DNA from: Actinomycetota bacterium
Lineage (GTDB): Bacteria > Actinomycetota > Acidimicrobiia > Acidimicrobiales > Ilumatobacteraceae
Length of the DNA: 64,000 nt
Assembly (NCBI GenBank): GCA_026393475.1
Contig: JAPLAA010000060.1
Coordinates: forward strand, 62,001-126,000
Direction of reading: 5' to 3'
Shown: piece by piece, positions 8,165 through 19,925 of the stretch
Numbering within the stretch: the first letter of the stretch is position 1
Layout of the letters: each line of letters begins with the position of its first letter
Program-made: the position numbers and the translations under genes
The notes under the pieces: generated by a model
Seen by the model: the letters and a program-made list of their open reading frames with translations, nothing else
Told to the model about the DNA's origin: nothing
The model's database searches: none

Positions 8165-9222
8165 AGGTGCTCTGTGCGATGAGCGGTGGCGTCGACTCGT
8201 CGGTGGCCGCCGCCGAGCTGCTCGCCGCCGGGCACGAGGTGGTCGGTGTGACCATGCGCCTGTGGGGCGGCGACAGCGACACGGGATGCTGTTCGATCGC
8301 CGACGTCGACGACGCCCGTCGCGTGGCGCAACAGCTCGGCATCGACCACCTGGTGTTCAACTTCACCGACGACTTCGACCGCCACGTGGTCGAGCCCTAC
8401 GTCGATGCCCACGCCCACGGCATCACACCGAATCCGTGCATCGAGTGCAACCGGCACCTGAAGTTCGCCCGCCTCAGCGAGCGTGCCGATCTGCTCGGTT
8501 TCGACGCGGTCGCCACCGGTCATCACGCCCGCATCGTCGAGCACGGCGCCCACCGGTACGTGGCGCGCGGTGCCGACGAGGCGAAGGATCAGAGCTACGT
8601 GGTGCACATGCTCCCGCAGCGCGAGCTCGCCCGAACGCTGTTCCCGGTGGGTCACCTCACCAAGGCCGAGGTGCGCCGACGCGCCGATGCGGCCGGTCTC
8701 CGCACCGCACACAAGCCCGACAGCCAGGACGTGTGCTTCATCACCCACACCGGCGGGCGCGAACAGTTCCTCGGCGACCGCATCCCGTTCCGTGCGGCGC
8801 GCGTGGTCGACGCCGACGGGGTCGAGGTCGGCGCGGTCGACGCCGTCGAACTCGTCACGATCGGGCAGCGGCGAGGCATCGGACTCCCCGGCGGTGGACC
8901 CAAGCGGTACGTCGTCGATGTCGACGTCGCCGCCGCACGCGTGGTCGTCGGTGACGAGCACGAGCTCTACGTCGACACCACCCGGGTCGCGGCGACGACG
9001 TGGGCGGCCGATGCGGTCGCGGGCGAGGTGCTCGTGCAGTGCAGCGCCCACGGCGAGGCGCGCCGGGCCACGGTCCGCGTCGAGGGATCGCCTGACGAGG
9101 GATCGCCCGACGAGGTGGTGCTCGACTGGTTCGAGCCGCAACGGCGTGTGGCGCCCGGCCAGAGCGTGGTGCTGTACGACCTCATGAACGAGCGCGTGCT
9201 CGGCGGGGGCATCGCGCGCTGA
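8161..9222 (+). CDS. mnmA: tRNA-specific 2-thiouridylase
   Basis: A 353-aa enzyme that adenylates and thiolates U34 of Lys, Glu and Gln tRNAs, using sulfur relayed from the adjacent desulfurase. The PP-loop SGGVDSSVAA is at residues 8-17. The two catalytic cysteines are in ITPNPCIECN (about 83-92) and SQDVCFI (about 190). A C-terminal beta-barrel follows TIGQRRGIGLPGG. The GTG start overlaps the desulfurase stop by four bases (GTGA), which indicates coupling. The same pair occurs in other actinobacteria upstream of ligA. Confidence 0.95.
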   Translation: MKVLCAMSGGVDSSVAAAELLAAGHEVVGVTMRLWGGDSDTGCCSIADVDDARRVAQQLGIDHLVFNFTDDFDRHVVEPYVDAHAHGITPNPCIECNRHLKFARLSERADLLGFDAVATGHHARIVEHGAHRYVARGADEAKDQSYVVHMLPQRELARTLFPVGHLTKAEVRRRADAAGLRTAHKPDSQDVCFITHTGGREQFLGDRIPFRAARVVDADGVEVGAVDAVELVTIGQRRGIGLPGGGPKRYVVDVDVAAARVVVGDEHELYVDTTRVAATTWAADAVAGEVLVQCSAHGEARRATVRVEGSPDEGSPDEVVLDWFEPQRRVAPGQSVVLYDLMNERVLGGGIAR

Positions 9223-9250
9223 TCGTGTGCTGATCGTGTGCTGATCGGCC
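9218..9250. repeat. Three 11-bp direct repeats over the mnmA stop
   Basis: GCTGATCGTGT at 9218 and 9229, then the partial copy GCTGATCGGCC at 9240. The first copy contains the mnmA stop codon. Significance unknown. Confidence 0.6.
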
Positions 9251-9270
9251 CGGATCGGGCGCGATCGGAT

Positions 9271-9290
9271 CGGGCCCGGACGGGGGCCCG
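9271..9290. terminator. GC-rich hairpin between convergent genes
   Basis: CGGGCCC (9271-9277) and GGGCCCG (9284-9290) form a 7-bp stem with a 6-nt loop, between the stops of mnmA and the membrane-protein gene. It could act in both directions. No U-tract. Confidence 0.5.
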
Positions 9291-9291
9291 G

Positions 9292-10182
9292 TCAGCCCAC
9301 CGACAGGGAGCGCTCGCCGGCAGCGTGGAGCAGCCGCCCAGGGCGCGTCGGCGCGACGAGGAAGGCGAGCACGTGGAGCGCGGTGCCGTTCGGTTTCGCC
9401 CGCGTGCCGGCGAGCACGACCGTGGTCGACTCCGACACCGTCACCTCGACCGCGTGGCCACCGGCCGGACCGGTGAAGTCGGCGGCCTGCGTGTCGGCGA
9501 GCGCCAGGCGGGCTCGCCGCAGGATCGACGTCGGGAACATCACGGTCTCCGCGAGGACCACGTGGTCGTGGAGCACGAAGCCGGCGGGGACGAGCACCAC
9601 CCACCGGCGCGTCAGGCGATGGAAGCGGGGCAGCAGGAAGGCCCCGAGCGCGACGGCGGCGACCGTGACCGGGACGCCAGCGATCCAGTTGCGAGCCGCG
9701 AGTGCGAGCGGCCCGACGACGACCGCCGCGCACCACGCGGCCCACGACACGACCGTCGGCACGTAGAACGCCGCCGGGGGACGCAGCAGGAATCGCTGCT
9801 CGTCGCCGTACGCGGACGCCTGGACCATCAGGTTGCCGAACTCTCCGCTGCCGACGACCACGAGTGCGACGAGCGTGGCGACCACGCCGACGACCGTTGC
9901 GGACGACGGTTCCGCGGCGGTGAGCGCGACGACCGCAGCGACGGCACCGACCGGGGCGAGCACGCGCGACACCGTGAGCCCGATCGCGGACGGCACGGCG
10001 AGGGTGACGGCGACCGCCGCCCATCCGACCCACAACAGGGTGGTCCCGGTGAGCTGCACCGCGCGGGAGTGCTCGGCGAGCGCCTCGCCGAAGCCGGCGC
10101 CGCCGATCACGGCGACGGCGAGCCAGATCGCGCGGGCTGCCCAGAGCACGACGGACCCAGGAGATTTGGCCGGTGACTGCAC
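9292..10182 (-). CDS. Integral membrane protein of unknown function
   Basis: A 296-aa protein with about eight hydrophobic segments in the first 200 residues (for example VVLWAARAIWLAVAVIGGAGF and TVVGVVATLVALVVVGSGEFG). A soluble C-terminal third of beta-rich character follows, including RRWVVLVPAGFVLHDHVVLAETVMF. That part resembles the PH-like end of some actinobacterial membrane proteins, but I cannot name the family. TACCCT on the minus strand ends eight bases before the GTG at 10182, which supports this start. It lies between mnmA and the MetE-like gene and runs convergent to mnmA. Confidence 0.75.
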   Translation of the reverse strand: MQSPAKSPGSVVLWAARAIWLAVAVIGGAGFGEALAEHSRAVQLTGTTLLWVGWAAVAVTLAVPSAIGLTVSRVLAPVGAVAAVVALTAAEPSSATVVGVVATLVALVVVGSGEFGNLMVQASAYGDEQRFLLRPPAAFYVPTVVSWAAWCAAVVVGPLALAARNWIAGVPVTVAAVALGAFLLPRFHRLTRRWVVLVPAGFVLHDHVVLAETVMFPTSILRRARLALADTQAADFTGPAGGHAVEVTVSESTTVVLAGTRAKPNGTALHVLAFLVAPTRPGRLLHAAGERSLSVG

Positions 10183-10190
10183 GAGGCGAC

Positions 10191-10196
10191 AGGGTA
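10191..10196 (-). promoter_or_regulatory. -10 box of the membrane-protein gene
   Basis: TACCCT (minus strand) ends 8 nt before the GTG at 10182, a leaderless arrangement. Confidence 0.45.
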
Positions 10197-10370
10197 TCCA
10201 GACGCCGGCGACGGGCCAGTGGTCGTCGACGTGAACGCGTCGGCGTCCGATCGTTCACATGGCGTTGACGAATCCGCCTCGCCGTCGGCGGAACGAGCGT
10301 GCCAGCATTTCGACACATCCCGAACCGGACCGACGCCGTCGGTCCCCGAACACCGAACCCCAGAGACCCG

Positions 10371-10378
10371 AAAGGAGG
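10371..10378 (+). promoter_or_regulatory. Strong Shine-Dalgarno of the MetE-like gene
   Basis: AAAGGAGG lies 6 nt before ATG 10385. Most genes around it seem leaderless, so this strong site is notable. It rejects the upstream in-frame start at 10259. Confidence 0.75.
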
Positions 10379-10384
10379 ATCACG

Positions 10385-11410
10385 ATGGCTGCACTGCAGG
10401 TCGCCAATGGCGTCACGGTCGGCATCGGGAGCCTCCCGCACCGCGACCTCGACGCCGGGATCCGCTTCGCTCTCGAGGCGACCGCCATCCCCACCGTCCC
10501 GTCGCTGCCCAAGCGCTCGCCGGCCGAGGGCATCATCGTCCAGGCGATGCTCGGCATCGAGGGCGTCACCGTGGGCCAGTACGGCGCGATCTCGGTCGAC
10601 CTGAACCGCATCGATCCGATCGCCGACGTGTCGACCGATCTCCAGCACGACGCGTTCGCCGGGTTCCGTCGGTTCCTCGAACTCGCCGCTGTCCGCCACG
10701 CCGACCCCGAGCTCGGACCGATCGAGGCCGTCAAGTGGCAACTCGTCGGCCCGGTCACGCTCGGGATGGCCCTGCTGCGTGCCGGCGTGCCGGTGCACGA
10801 CGCGTTCGACGTGTCGGTGCGTGCCGTGCGATCGCACGTGCAGCATCTCCTCGACGCGGTCGAGGCGGCCCTGCCGGGTTGTCGGCAGTTGGTGTTCATC
10901 GACGAGCCCGACATGGTCGACCTCACCGACGCACACTTCCCGATCGCGCCCGACACGGCGATCGACCTGGTGTCGGGTGCGCTCGCGGCGATCGAGTCGC
11001 GTGGGCTGTCGGGGTTGCACGTGTGCGGCGATGCCGATTGGCCGTCGCTGATCGCGGCCGGTCCGCAGATCCTGTCGATCCCGGTCGGCACGTCGATCGT
11101 CGAGGCGGCCGGATACCTGCAGCAGTTCCTCGCTCGCGGTGGCATCGTCGCGTGGGGTGCCGTCCACACCGACGGGCCGATCTCCACCACGGTCGAGCGG
11201 CCGTGGCGCCAGCTCACCCAGCTGTGGTGCCAACTCGTCGAACGCGGATGCGACCAGGTGCTGCTGCGTACCCAGTGCATCGTCACGCCCGAGTGCGGGC
11301 TGGGGATGCACAGCCCGTCGGTCGCCGAGCGGGTGCACCGGATCACGGCCGAGGTGAGCCGTCGCGTGCACGACCAGGCGACCGCCACCCGCTTCGTGCT
11401 CGGCGCCTGA
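10385..11410 (+). CDS. MetE C-terminal-domain-like methionine synthase family protein
   Basis: A 341-aa TIM-barrel protein related to the catalytic C-terminal half of cobalamin-independent methionine synthase. Likely zinc ligands are kept: His and Cys of LSGLHVCGDADW near residue 220 and the Cys of TPECGLGMHS near residue 304. GSLPHRDLDAGI at the N-terminus is typical of the short form. It is less than half the length of full MetE, so the methyl donor is probably not the usual folate, and its true reaction is open. It sits just upstream of ligA, as similar genes do in mycobacteria. Confidence 0.85.
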   Translation: MAALQVANGVTVGIGSLPHRDLDAGIRFALEATAIPTVPSLPKRSPAEGIIVQAMLGIEGVTVGQYGAISVDLNRIDPIADVSTDLQHDAFAGFRRFLELAAVRHADPELGPIEAVKWQLVGPVTLGMALLRAGVPVHDAFDVSVRAVRSHVQHLLDAVEAALPGCRQLVFIDEPDMVDLTDAHFPIAPDTAIDLVSGALAAIESRGLSGLHVCGDADWPSLIAAGPQILSIPVGTSIVEAAGYLQQFLARGGIVAWGAVHTDGPISTTVERPWRQLTQLWCQLVERGCDQVLLRTQCIVTPECGLGMHSPSVAERVHRITAEVSRRVHDQATATRFVLGA

Positions 11411-11465
11411 GCCGCACGTCGCGGTCGGTCGCCGGAGGAACGAGCGGCGGCCCGGGCCGACGTGA

Positions 11466-14284
<2,819 letters not shown>

Positions 14285-14291
14285 GGCGGCA

Positions 14292-14297
14292 AGTCTC
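14292..14297 (-). promoter_or_regulatory. Possible -10 box of the membrane-anchored gene
   Basis: GAGACT (minus strand) ends 7 nt before GTG 14284. It is weaker than the TAnnnT boxes elsewhere in the window. Confidence 0.35.
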
Positions 14298-14441
14298 GCG
14301 CCCACGGGGCTGCTTTCCACCGTCGTCCGACGTGACGTGTCTCCTCGGGAGCGCCGGGCGTCCCCCTGTGCGTCCCTGTGCGTGGAGTTGGGAGCCGATA
14401 CCACCACGGTGCCTCGCGCACCGAGCGCGGACCGCAGCCGC

Positions 14442-14447
14442 TAGCGT
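14442..14447 (+). promoter_or_regulatory. -10 box of the PASTA kinase gene
   Basis: TAGCGT ends 10 nt before ATG 14458, giving at most a few bases of leader. Confidence 0.45.
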
Positions 14448-14457
14448 CGCGGTTCCG

Positions 14458-17076
14458 ATGAGCGAGCAGGACGGGTCTCCCAGCGAGCTTCCCGACGGCG
14501 ACCGGCCAACGGGGACCGCCGACGGGCCGTCCGCGTCGTCCGCGTCGTCCGGCCCCTCGGCGCCGACCACCGACGGCACCGGTCCGATCGAACGATCGAG
14601 CGGCGGGCGCATGTTCGCCGGTCGCTATCAGTTGCTCGCCCGCCGCGGCACCGCCACCGACGTCGCGTTGTTCGAAGCCGTCGACACGATCACCCAGCGG
14701 TCCGTGGCGGTCAAGATCGTCCACCCCGACATCTGCGCGGCCGAGGGCTTCGCCGAGCGGTTCGCCGACGTGATGGGCGAGGTCGCCCGCACGCGGCACC
14801 CCAACCTCACCGAGATCATCGACATCGGCACGTCCACGTGGGGCGGTCGCCCCGTTCACTTCGTCGTGTGCGAGAACCTCACCGGTGGCAGCCTGCGCGA
14901 TCTGCGCGACCGGGGGCGACAGCTCAGCCCCTCGCAGGTGGTCATGATCGGCCTCGATGCCTGCCGAGGCCTCGACGTGGCGCACCGAGCAGGATTCGTG
15001 CACGGTGACATCCGCCCGGCGAACCTCGTGTTCGGCGCCGACGGCCGGCTTCGTCTGGCCGACGTCGGTCTCGCCGCCCTCGTCAGCGATGCGTGGTGGG
15101 TCGAGCCGACGGGGGTCGACATCGAGCAGGCGAAGTTCGCGTCGCCCGAGCAGGCGCAGGGCCTCGAACCCACCTCCAAGAGCGACGTGTACGCACTCTG
15201 TCTCTGCCTGCTCGAGGCGGTCACCGGGCATCTCCCCTTCGTGGGCGACTCGTCGGTCGCCACGCTGTCGAACCGTGTCGACAAGCTGCTGCCGGTGTCG
15301 GCCGATCTCGGCCCGCTCGCCGCGGTGCTCGAACGTGCCGGCCGACCCGATCAGGACGACCGCTCGTCGGCCTCCGAGTTCGGCCGGGCCCTGCACCAGG
15401 CCGCCGAGAAGCTGCCCCGTCCGGCGCCGCTGGCGCTCGTCGCGGGCGGCCTGTTCGCCGCTGCCCCCGGTGACCCCACCTCGCCGTCGGGCATGATCCG
15501 TCGGCCCGCCGAGGCGACCGCCGTCGAGCCGGACGTCCCGGTCGCCGACGCTGCTGCCAGCGCCGACTCGTCGGACGCGACCGACGTGCCGGACGCGACC
15601 GACGTGCCGGACGTTGCGGCCGGTGCGGCCGGCGACCACGTATCGGTCGAGCCGAACGTCTCGGAGACGCCTGAGACGCCTGAGACGCCTGAGACGTCCG
15701 GGACGCCTGAGGCGTCCGGCCCGTCCGAGGCGTCGGGCGCCGGTGCTCCCGCGCACGCCGGCGCGGACGCGGCGATGTCGATCCAGGCGCCCGGCGGGAA
15801 CGTCGAACCCGACCCGTCGGACGAGCCGGGCGTCGACCCGTCGACGGGGCGGACGTCGGCGCTCGATCCGGACGTCTCCGCGAAGCCATGGCTGCCCGAG
15901 CCGACCCGCGCCACGCCGATCGTCGCCGGTGGTGGAGTGGCTGCCGCCGGCGCCGCGCCGGTGCCGGCCGCGCCGAGTGCAGCCGCGCCCGCCACGACGG
16001 ACACGACGGACACGACGGACACGACGGGGGCGCCGGACGCGCCTCAGGTGCCGGCGGTCGCGGCAGCCGTCGTCGGTGAGGTGCCGCCGCCGCCCCCTCC
16101 CCCCGATCATCCCTCGCTCGTGCGCGATCCGCGATCGCGACGCACGCTCGTCGTGGTGCTCGCCGTCCTGCTGCTCGCGCTGGCCGCCGGTGGCGCCGTC
16201 GCCTGGTGGACGATGCGCACGGAGTCGAACGAAGTGCCCGACCTCACCCAGCTCGAGGTCGGTGAGGCGCTCAACATGGTCAGCGAATTCGGCTGGAACG
16301 TCGTCACCACCGAGGCCGCCGACGACGTCGTTCCCGTCGGGGTCGTCATCAGCACCGATCCGGTCGCGGGCACCGTGCTCCGGGAGGGCGACCAACTCAC
16401 CCTGGTGGTGAGCACCGGACCGGCGCCGCGCGTCCTGCCGGAGATCGTCGGCCTCAGCGTCGATCGGGCGACGGCCGACCTGCTCGAACTCGGCCTCGTG
16501 CTCGAGGTCGGCGAACGGGCCTTCAGCGACGACGTCCCCATCGACCAGGTGATCTCGTGGTCGGTGCCCGACCAGCCGGCCCTCCAGGCGGGCGACACCG
16601 TGCTGCCGGGCACGTCGATCGTCGCCGTGGTGTCGGCCGGCCCGGCGCCTCGCGTGGTCCCCGAGCTCACGGCGCTCCCCGTCGCCGACGCCACCGTGGC
16701 GATCGAGGCGCTCGACCTGGTGGTCGTCGTCGGCCCCGAGGAGTTCAGCAACGACATCGCTCCGGGATCGGTGATCGCGCAGGATCCGGTGGCGGGCACC
16801 GAGCTGCCGCCGGGCGGCACCGTCACGATCGTCGTGTCGAAGGGGCCCGACCTGGTGCCCGTCCCACCGCTGGCCGGTCTGAACGTCCAACAGGCGACCG
16901 ATGCCCTCGCCGCGGCGGGGCTCGTCATCGGACAGGTGTCGGGCGATCCCGCCGGGGTCAACGTGCTGGCCGAGGTGGGCGGCGTGTCGATCGGTGGCGG
17001 AGCGACCTTCCCGCGCGGCACGGCCATCGACCTCACCTTCGAGGTGCCGGTCGTGGCCGAGGCGCCGAGCGCCTGA
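14458..17076 (+). CDS. PASTA-domain Ser/Thr protein kinase, divergent nucleotide-binding loop
   Basis: An 872-aa membrane kinase of the PknB type, expected to sense cell-wall fragments. The kinase domain is at about 53-310. It is followed by a long Pro/Ala/Thr/Asp linker with short repeats (ETP, TTD, DATDVP), one membrane helix at about 562-586 and four PASTA repeats to residue 870. Lys86 (VAVK), Asp184 and Asn189 are present, but the catalytic loop is HGDIRPAN instead of HRDxKxxN, the metal motif is DVG (202-204) instead of DFG, and the glycine loop (LLARRGTATDVALFEA) has lost most glycines. It may be weakly active or a pseudokinase. The start is ATG 14458. Confidence 0.88.
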   Translation: MSEQDGSPSELPDGDRPTGTADGPSASSASSGPSAPTTDGTGPIERSSGGRMFAGRYQLLARRGTATDVALFEAVDTITQRSVAVKIVHPDICAAEGFAERFADVMGEVARTRHPNLTEIIDIGTSTWGGRPVHFVVCENLTGGSLRDLRDRGRQLSPSQVVMIGLDACRGLDVAHRAGFVHGDIRPANLVFGADGRLRLADVGLAALVSDAWWVEPTGVDIEQAKFASPEQAQGLEPTSKSDVYALCLCLLEAVTGHLPFVGDSSVATLSNRVDKLLPVSADLGPLAAVLERAGRPDQDDRSSASEFGRALHQAAEKLPRPAPLALVAGGLFAAAPGDPTSPSGMIRRPAEATAVEPDVPVADAAASADSSDATDVPDATDVPDVAAGAAGDHVSVEPNVSETPETPETPETSGTPEASGPSEASGAGAPAHAGADAAMSIQAPGGNVEPDPSDEPGVDPSTGRTSALDPDVSAKPWLPEPTRATPIVAGGGVAAAGAAPVPAAPSAAAPATTDTTDTTDTTGAPDAPQVPAVAAAVVGEVPPPPPPPDHPSLVRDPRSRRTLVVVLAVLLLALAAGGAVAWWTMRTESNEVPDLTQLEVGEALNMVSEFGWNVVTTEAADDVVPVGVVISTDPVAGTVLREGDQLTLVVSTGPAPRVLPEIVGLSVDRATADLLELGLVLEVGERAFSDDVPIDQVISWSVPDQPALQAGDTVLPGTSIVAVVSAGPAPRVVPELTALPVADATVAIEALDLVVVVGPEEFSNDIAPGSVIAQDPVAGTELPPGGTVTIVVSKGPDLVPVPPLAGLNVQQATDALAAAGLVIGQVSGDPAGVNVLAEVGGVSIGGGATFPRGTAIDLTFEVPVVAEAPSA

Positions 17077-17100
17077 TCCGCCCGATCCGCCCGATCCGCG
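17076..17100. repeat. Short 9-bp repeats after the kinase stop
   Basis: GATCCGCCC occurs twice in tandem and is followed by GATCCGCGG, directly after the kinase stop. Low complexity, no assigned role. Confidence 0.5.
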
Positions 17101-17162
17101 GTGGACGGCTGGCACGTCCAGCAGCTCCGGCGCCGGAATCGCGCCGGGCGCGACGTTCTCGC

Positions 17163-17168
17163 TAGCGT
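17163..17168 (+). promoter_or_regulatory. Candidate -10 box of the SDR gene
   Basis: TAGCGT about 97 nt before ATG 17265. If used, it would give a leader of about 90 nt, unlike the leaderless neighbours. Confidence 0.35.
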
Positions 17169-17264
17169 GCGAACGAGCTCGACCGGACGCTGTCGCGAGC
17201 GCCGACCTCGGGTGGTCACCATCGCTCCACCGCGACATCTTCACTGCAGACAGGGGTTCCGGAC

Positions 17265-18143
17265 ATGGGTGCACTCGACGGCCGCGTGGCGATCATCACC
17301 GGTGCTGGACGCGGCATCGGCCGCGAGCACGCGCTGCTGTTCGCCGCCGAGGGGGCCAAGGTCGTCGTCAACGACCTGGGTGCCACCAACGACGGCTCCG
17401 GCGCCGACATCTCACCCGCCCAGCAGGTGGTGGAGGAGATCGAGGCGATGGGTGGCGAGGCGATCGTCAACGGCGAGAACGTGGCCGACTGGGAGGGCGC
17501 ACAGCGGATGATCAACAGCGCGGTCGAACACTTCGGCGACCTCGACATCCTCGTGAACAACGCCGGCATCCTGCGCGACCGCGTGCTCGTCAACATGACC
17601 GAGGAGGAGTGGGACGCGGTCATCGCGGTCCACCTCAAGGGTCACTTCGCCCCCACCCGCTGGGCCGCCGCCTACTGGCGCGAGCAGTACAAGGCGGGCG
17701 TCCGCAAGCCGCGCAACCTGGTGCACACGTCGTCGACGTCGGGTCTGTTCGCCAACCCGGGCCAGAGCAACTACGGCGCTGCCAAGACCGGCATCGCCAC
17801 CTTCAGCCAGATCGTGGCCAAGGAGCTCGTGCGCTACAACGTCAAGAGCAACACCATCGCTCCCGGCGCCCGCACGCGGCTCACGCTGGCCACGCCCGGG
17901 CTCGAGGACATCATGACGCCCAAGGGCGACTCGTTCGACCAGTGGGATCCGGCGAACATCTCGCCGCTCGTCGCCTACCTCGCGAGCGAGGCGTGCGCCT
18001 TCACCGGCGAGACGTTCCTCGTGCAGGGCGGCAACGTCACCATGATCGAGAGTTGGGCCCGTGGCCAGGGTGTCGACCGCGACGACCGCTGGAGCGTGGC
18101 GGAGCTCACCGACGCGCTCGCTCCGCTGGCCCGCCCGACCTGA
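17265..18143 (+). CDS. SDR family oxidoreductase (3-hydroxyacyl-CoA dehydrogenase-like)
   Basis: A 292-aa classical short-chain dehydrogenase. TGAGRGIGREHALLFA is the cofactor loop, and NDLGATNDG after strand beta-2 suggests NAD rather than NADP. NNAG (about 99-102) and the catalytic S...YGAAK (around 162-176) are intact. The insert GSGADISPAQQVVEEIEAMGG after the cofactor region is typical of the peroxisomal multifunctional-enzyme-2-like dehydrogenases that act on 3-hydroxyacyl-CoA or hydroxysteroids. The substrate is not certain. The MFS gene follows on the same strand after 67 bases. Confidence 0.85.
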   Translation: MGALDGRVAIITGAGRGIGREHALLFAAEGAKVVVNDLGATNDGSGADISPAQQVVEEIEAMGGEAIVNGENVADWEGAQRMINSAVEHFGDLDILVNNAGILRDRVLVNMTEEEWDAVIAVHLKGHFAPTRWAAAYWREQYKAGVRKPRNLVHTSSTSGLFANPGQSNYGAAKTGIATFSQIVAKELVRYNVKSNTIAPGARTRLTLATPGLEDIMTPKGDSFDQWDPANISPLVAYLASEACAFTGETFLVQGGNVTMIESWARGQGVDRDDRWSVAELTDALAPLARPT

Positions 18144-18210
18144 CATGGGTCGGCACCGATGACACCGTCGGCCGGGACCAGCCCGGCCCGATGACGACGA
18201 CCCGCTGATC

Positions 18211-19797
18211 GTGGGAGTTCCCCCCGAACCCCGACAGCACCAGCCGAAGCCGGCGTCGACCGGCTCGTCGACGCCGCCCGACGCCGGGCGCCCCGAGGAG
18301 CCGCGACCCGCCCACGGTCGTGAGCACCCACGAGAGAACGTGCACCCGCGCGCCGATCGGACGCTCGCGTTCGACTCTGCCGGCGTCGACGAGCTGGGCG
18401 TGGTGCCGTGGCCGATCCTGCTGCGCCGCCGACTCCGGGCGAGGATCGGGATCGACCCTCGCTGGGCGGTGCTGTGGGTGGTGCTCGGCGGGTTGTTCAC
18501 GGTGAGCTTCACCGTCACGATCCTCGTCGTCTCGCTGCAGCGAATCGCCGACGACCTCGACACGTCCGTGAGCGTCCTCAACTGGGCGATCACCGGTCCG
18601 ATGCTCGCGTTCGGCGTGGTGGGGCCGGCCTTCGGCAAGGCCGGCGACCTGTGGGGGCACAAGCGCGTGTTCGTCACCGGTCTGCTCGTCGCCGGGATCT
18701 TCGCCGCGCTCACCGCGGTGGCCTGGAGCGCGGCGTCGATGATCACGTTCCGCATCCTGTCGGCGTCGGCCGGTTCGGCGTGCGGCCCGTCCGCGATGGC
18801 GTACATCAACCGACTGTTCGAGGCCGAGGTGCGGGTGAAGCCGCTCGGCTACTGGAGCTTCGTCACCGCCGGCGCGCCGGTGCTCGGCGTGGTGGCCGGC
18901 GGACCACTCGTGGAGACCATCGGCTGGCGCGCCATCTTCGCGGTGCAGGCCCCGCTGTGCCTGATCGGCGTGGTCGTCGCGCTGTGGCTCCTCCCGGGCA
19001 CCGACCGGCTCGAAGGGGTGCGGTTCGACGTGAAGGGGTCGCTCACCCTCGGGCTCGGCGCGACCGCGCTGTTGGCCGGTATCAGCCAAGGACCGAAGTG
19101 GGGATGGGCGAGCCCGGCGGTGCTCGGCTGCTTCGTGGTCGGCGTAGCCAGCCTCGCTGCGTTCGTCCACATCGAGGCGACGGTCAGCGACCCGCTGATC
19201 CGGCTCGACTGGTTCCGCACGCGCAACATCGCGTTCCCGGTGTTGAGTCAGGCGCTCACGAACTTCGCGTACATGGGTGGGTTCATCCTCGCCCCGCAGG
19301 TGCTCGAGAAGGGACTCGCACTGTCGACGTCGACCACGGGTCTGCTCGTCATCGCCCGGCCGCTCACGTTCTCGCTCATCGCGCCGCTCGCCGGTCTCGT
19401 CACGATCCGGGTGGGTGAACGCACCGCAGGCGTGACGGGAGCGATCGGCGTGGTGGCCTCGATGGTGTGCTGGGCGCTCGTGGGCGACGACACCGCACTG
19501 TGGTTCGTCGTGGTCGCGTTGGCGTTGTCGGGCGCCGGTCTCGGGATCGCGTCGCCTGCGATGACGTCGCTGACGGCGAACGCCGTGGCCGAACAGGACC
19601 TCGGCGTGGCCGGTGCGATGCAGCAGCTGATGACCCAGCTCGGCGCCGTGGTGGGCACGGTGGTGCTCACCACCATCAGCGTGTCCGGCGGCGAGGGCAA
19701 CCTGGAGCCGTATCAGCACGCCTTCTGGGTGGCCGCGGGGGTCGCCGTGCTCGGCACGGTGGCGGCGTCGTTCTCCCGATCGACACCACGCGTCTGA
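18211..19797 (+). CDS. MFS transporter, DHA2-like (14 TMS)
   Basis: A 528-aa major facilitator with about 14 hydrophobic segments after a polar N-terminal tail of about 75 residues. The loop GKAGDLWGHKRVFVTG matches the A-motif between helices 2 and 3, and GGPLVETIGWRAIFAVQAP is the helix-5 motif of drug:proton antiporters. It probably exports a drug or metabolite. The GTG at 18211 is the longest start, and GTGs at or after 18340 could also serve because the tail is not conserved in the family. A strong hairpin follows at 19835. Confidence 0.85.
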   Translation: MGVPPEPRQHQPKPASTGSSTPPDAGRPEEPRPAHGREHPRENVHPRADRTLAFDSAGVDELGVVPWPILLRRRLRARIGIDPRWAVLWVVLGGLFTVSFTVTILVVSLQRIADDLDTSVSVLNWAITGPMLAFGVVGPAFGKAGDLWGHKRVFVTGLLVAGIFAALTAVAWSAASMITFRILSASAGSACGPSAMAYINRLFEAEVRVKPLGYWSFVTAGAPVLGVVAGGPLVETIGWRAIFAVQAPLCLIGVVVALWLLPGTDRLEGVRFDVKGSLTLGLGATALLAGISQGPKWGWASPAVLGCFVVGVASLAAFVHIEATVSDPLIRLDWFRTRNIAFPVLSQALTNFAYMGGFILAPQVLEKGLALSTSTTGLLVIARPLTFSLIAPLAGLVTIRVGERTAGVTGAIGVVASMVCWALVGDDTALWFVVVALALSGAGLGIASPAMTSLTANAVAEQDLGVAGAMQQLMTQLGAVVGTVVLTTISVSGGEGNLEPYQHAFWVAAGVAVLGTVAASFSRSTPRV

Positions 19798-19834
19798 CCT
19801 GACGATCGCCCCTGGTCCCGAGCCCGGACGCGAC

Positions 19835-19882
19835 GACGGGCGACAGATCACCCGGGGGAGGAGGTGACCTGTCGCCCGTCGC
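19835..19882. terminator. Strong bidirectional terminator hairpin
   Basis: A 19-bp stem with one mismatch: left arm 19835-19853, loop 19854-19863, right arm 19864-19882. It lies between the stops of the convergent MFS and PhoX-type genes. No long U-tract, as is usual in high-GC genomes. Confidence 0.8.
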
Positions 19883-19925
19883 GTCGCCGCCACGAGCGTG
19901 CGTCAGTACGGACGCTCCCGGAGCG

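Noticed and set aside
10183-10384. Possible cobalamin or SAM riboswitch before the MetE-like gene
   Set aside because: No B12-box or SAM-box consensus could be found in the 200-nt gap, only a strong ribosome site.
15660-15710. Tandem GAGACGCCT repeats considered as a CRISPR or regulatory repeat
   Set aside because: They are in-frame 9-bp repeats coding the ETP linker of the kinase. There are no spacers.
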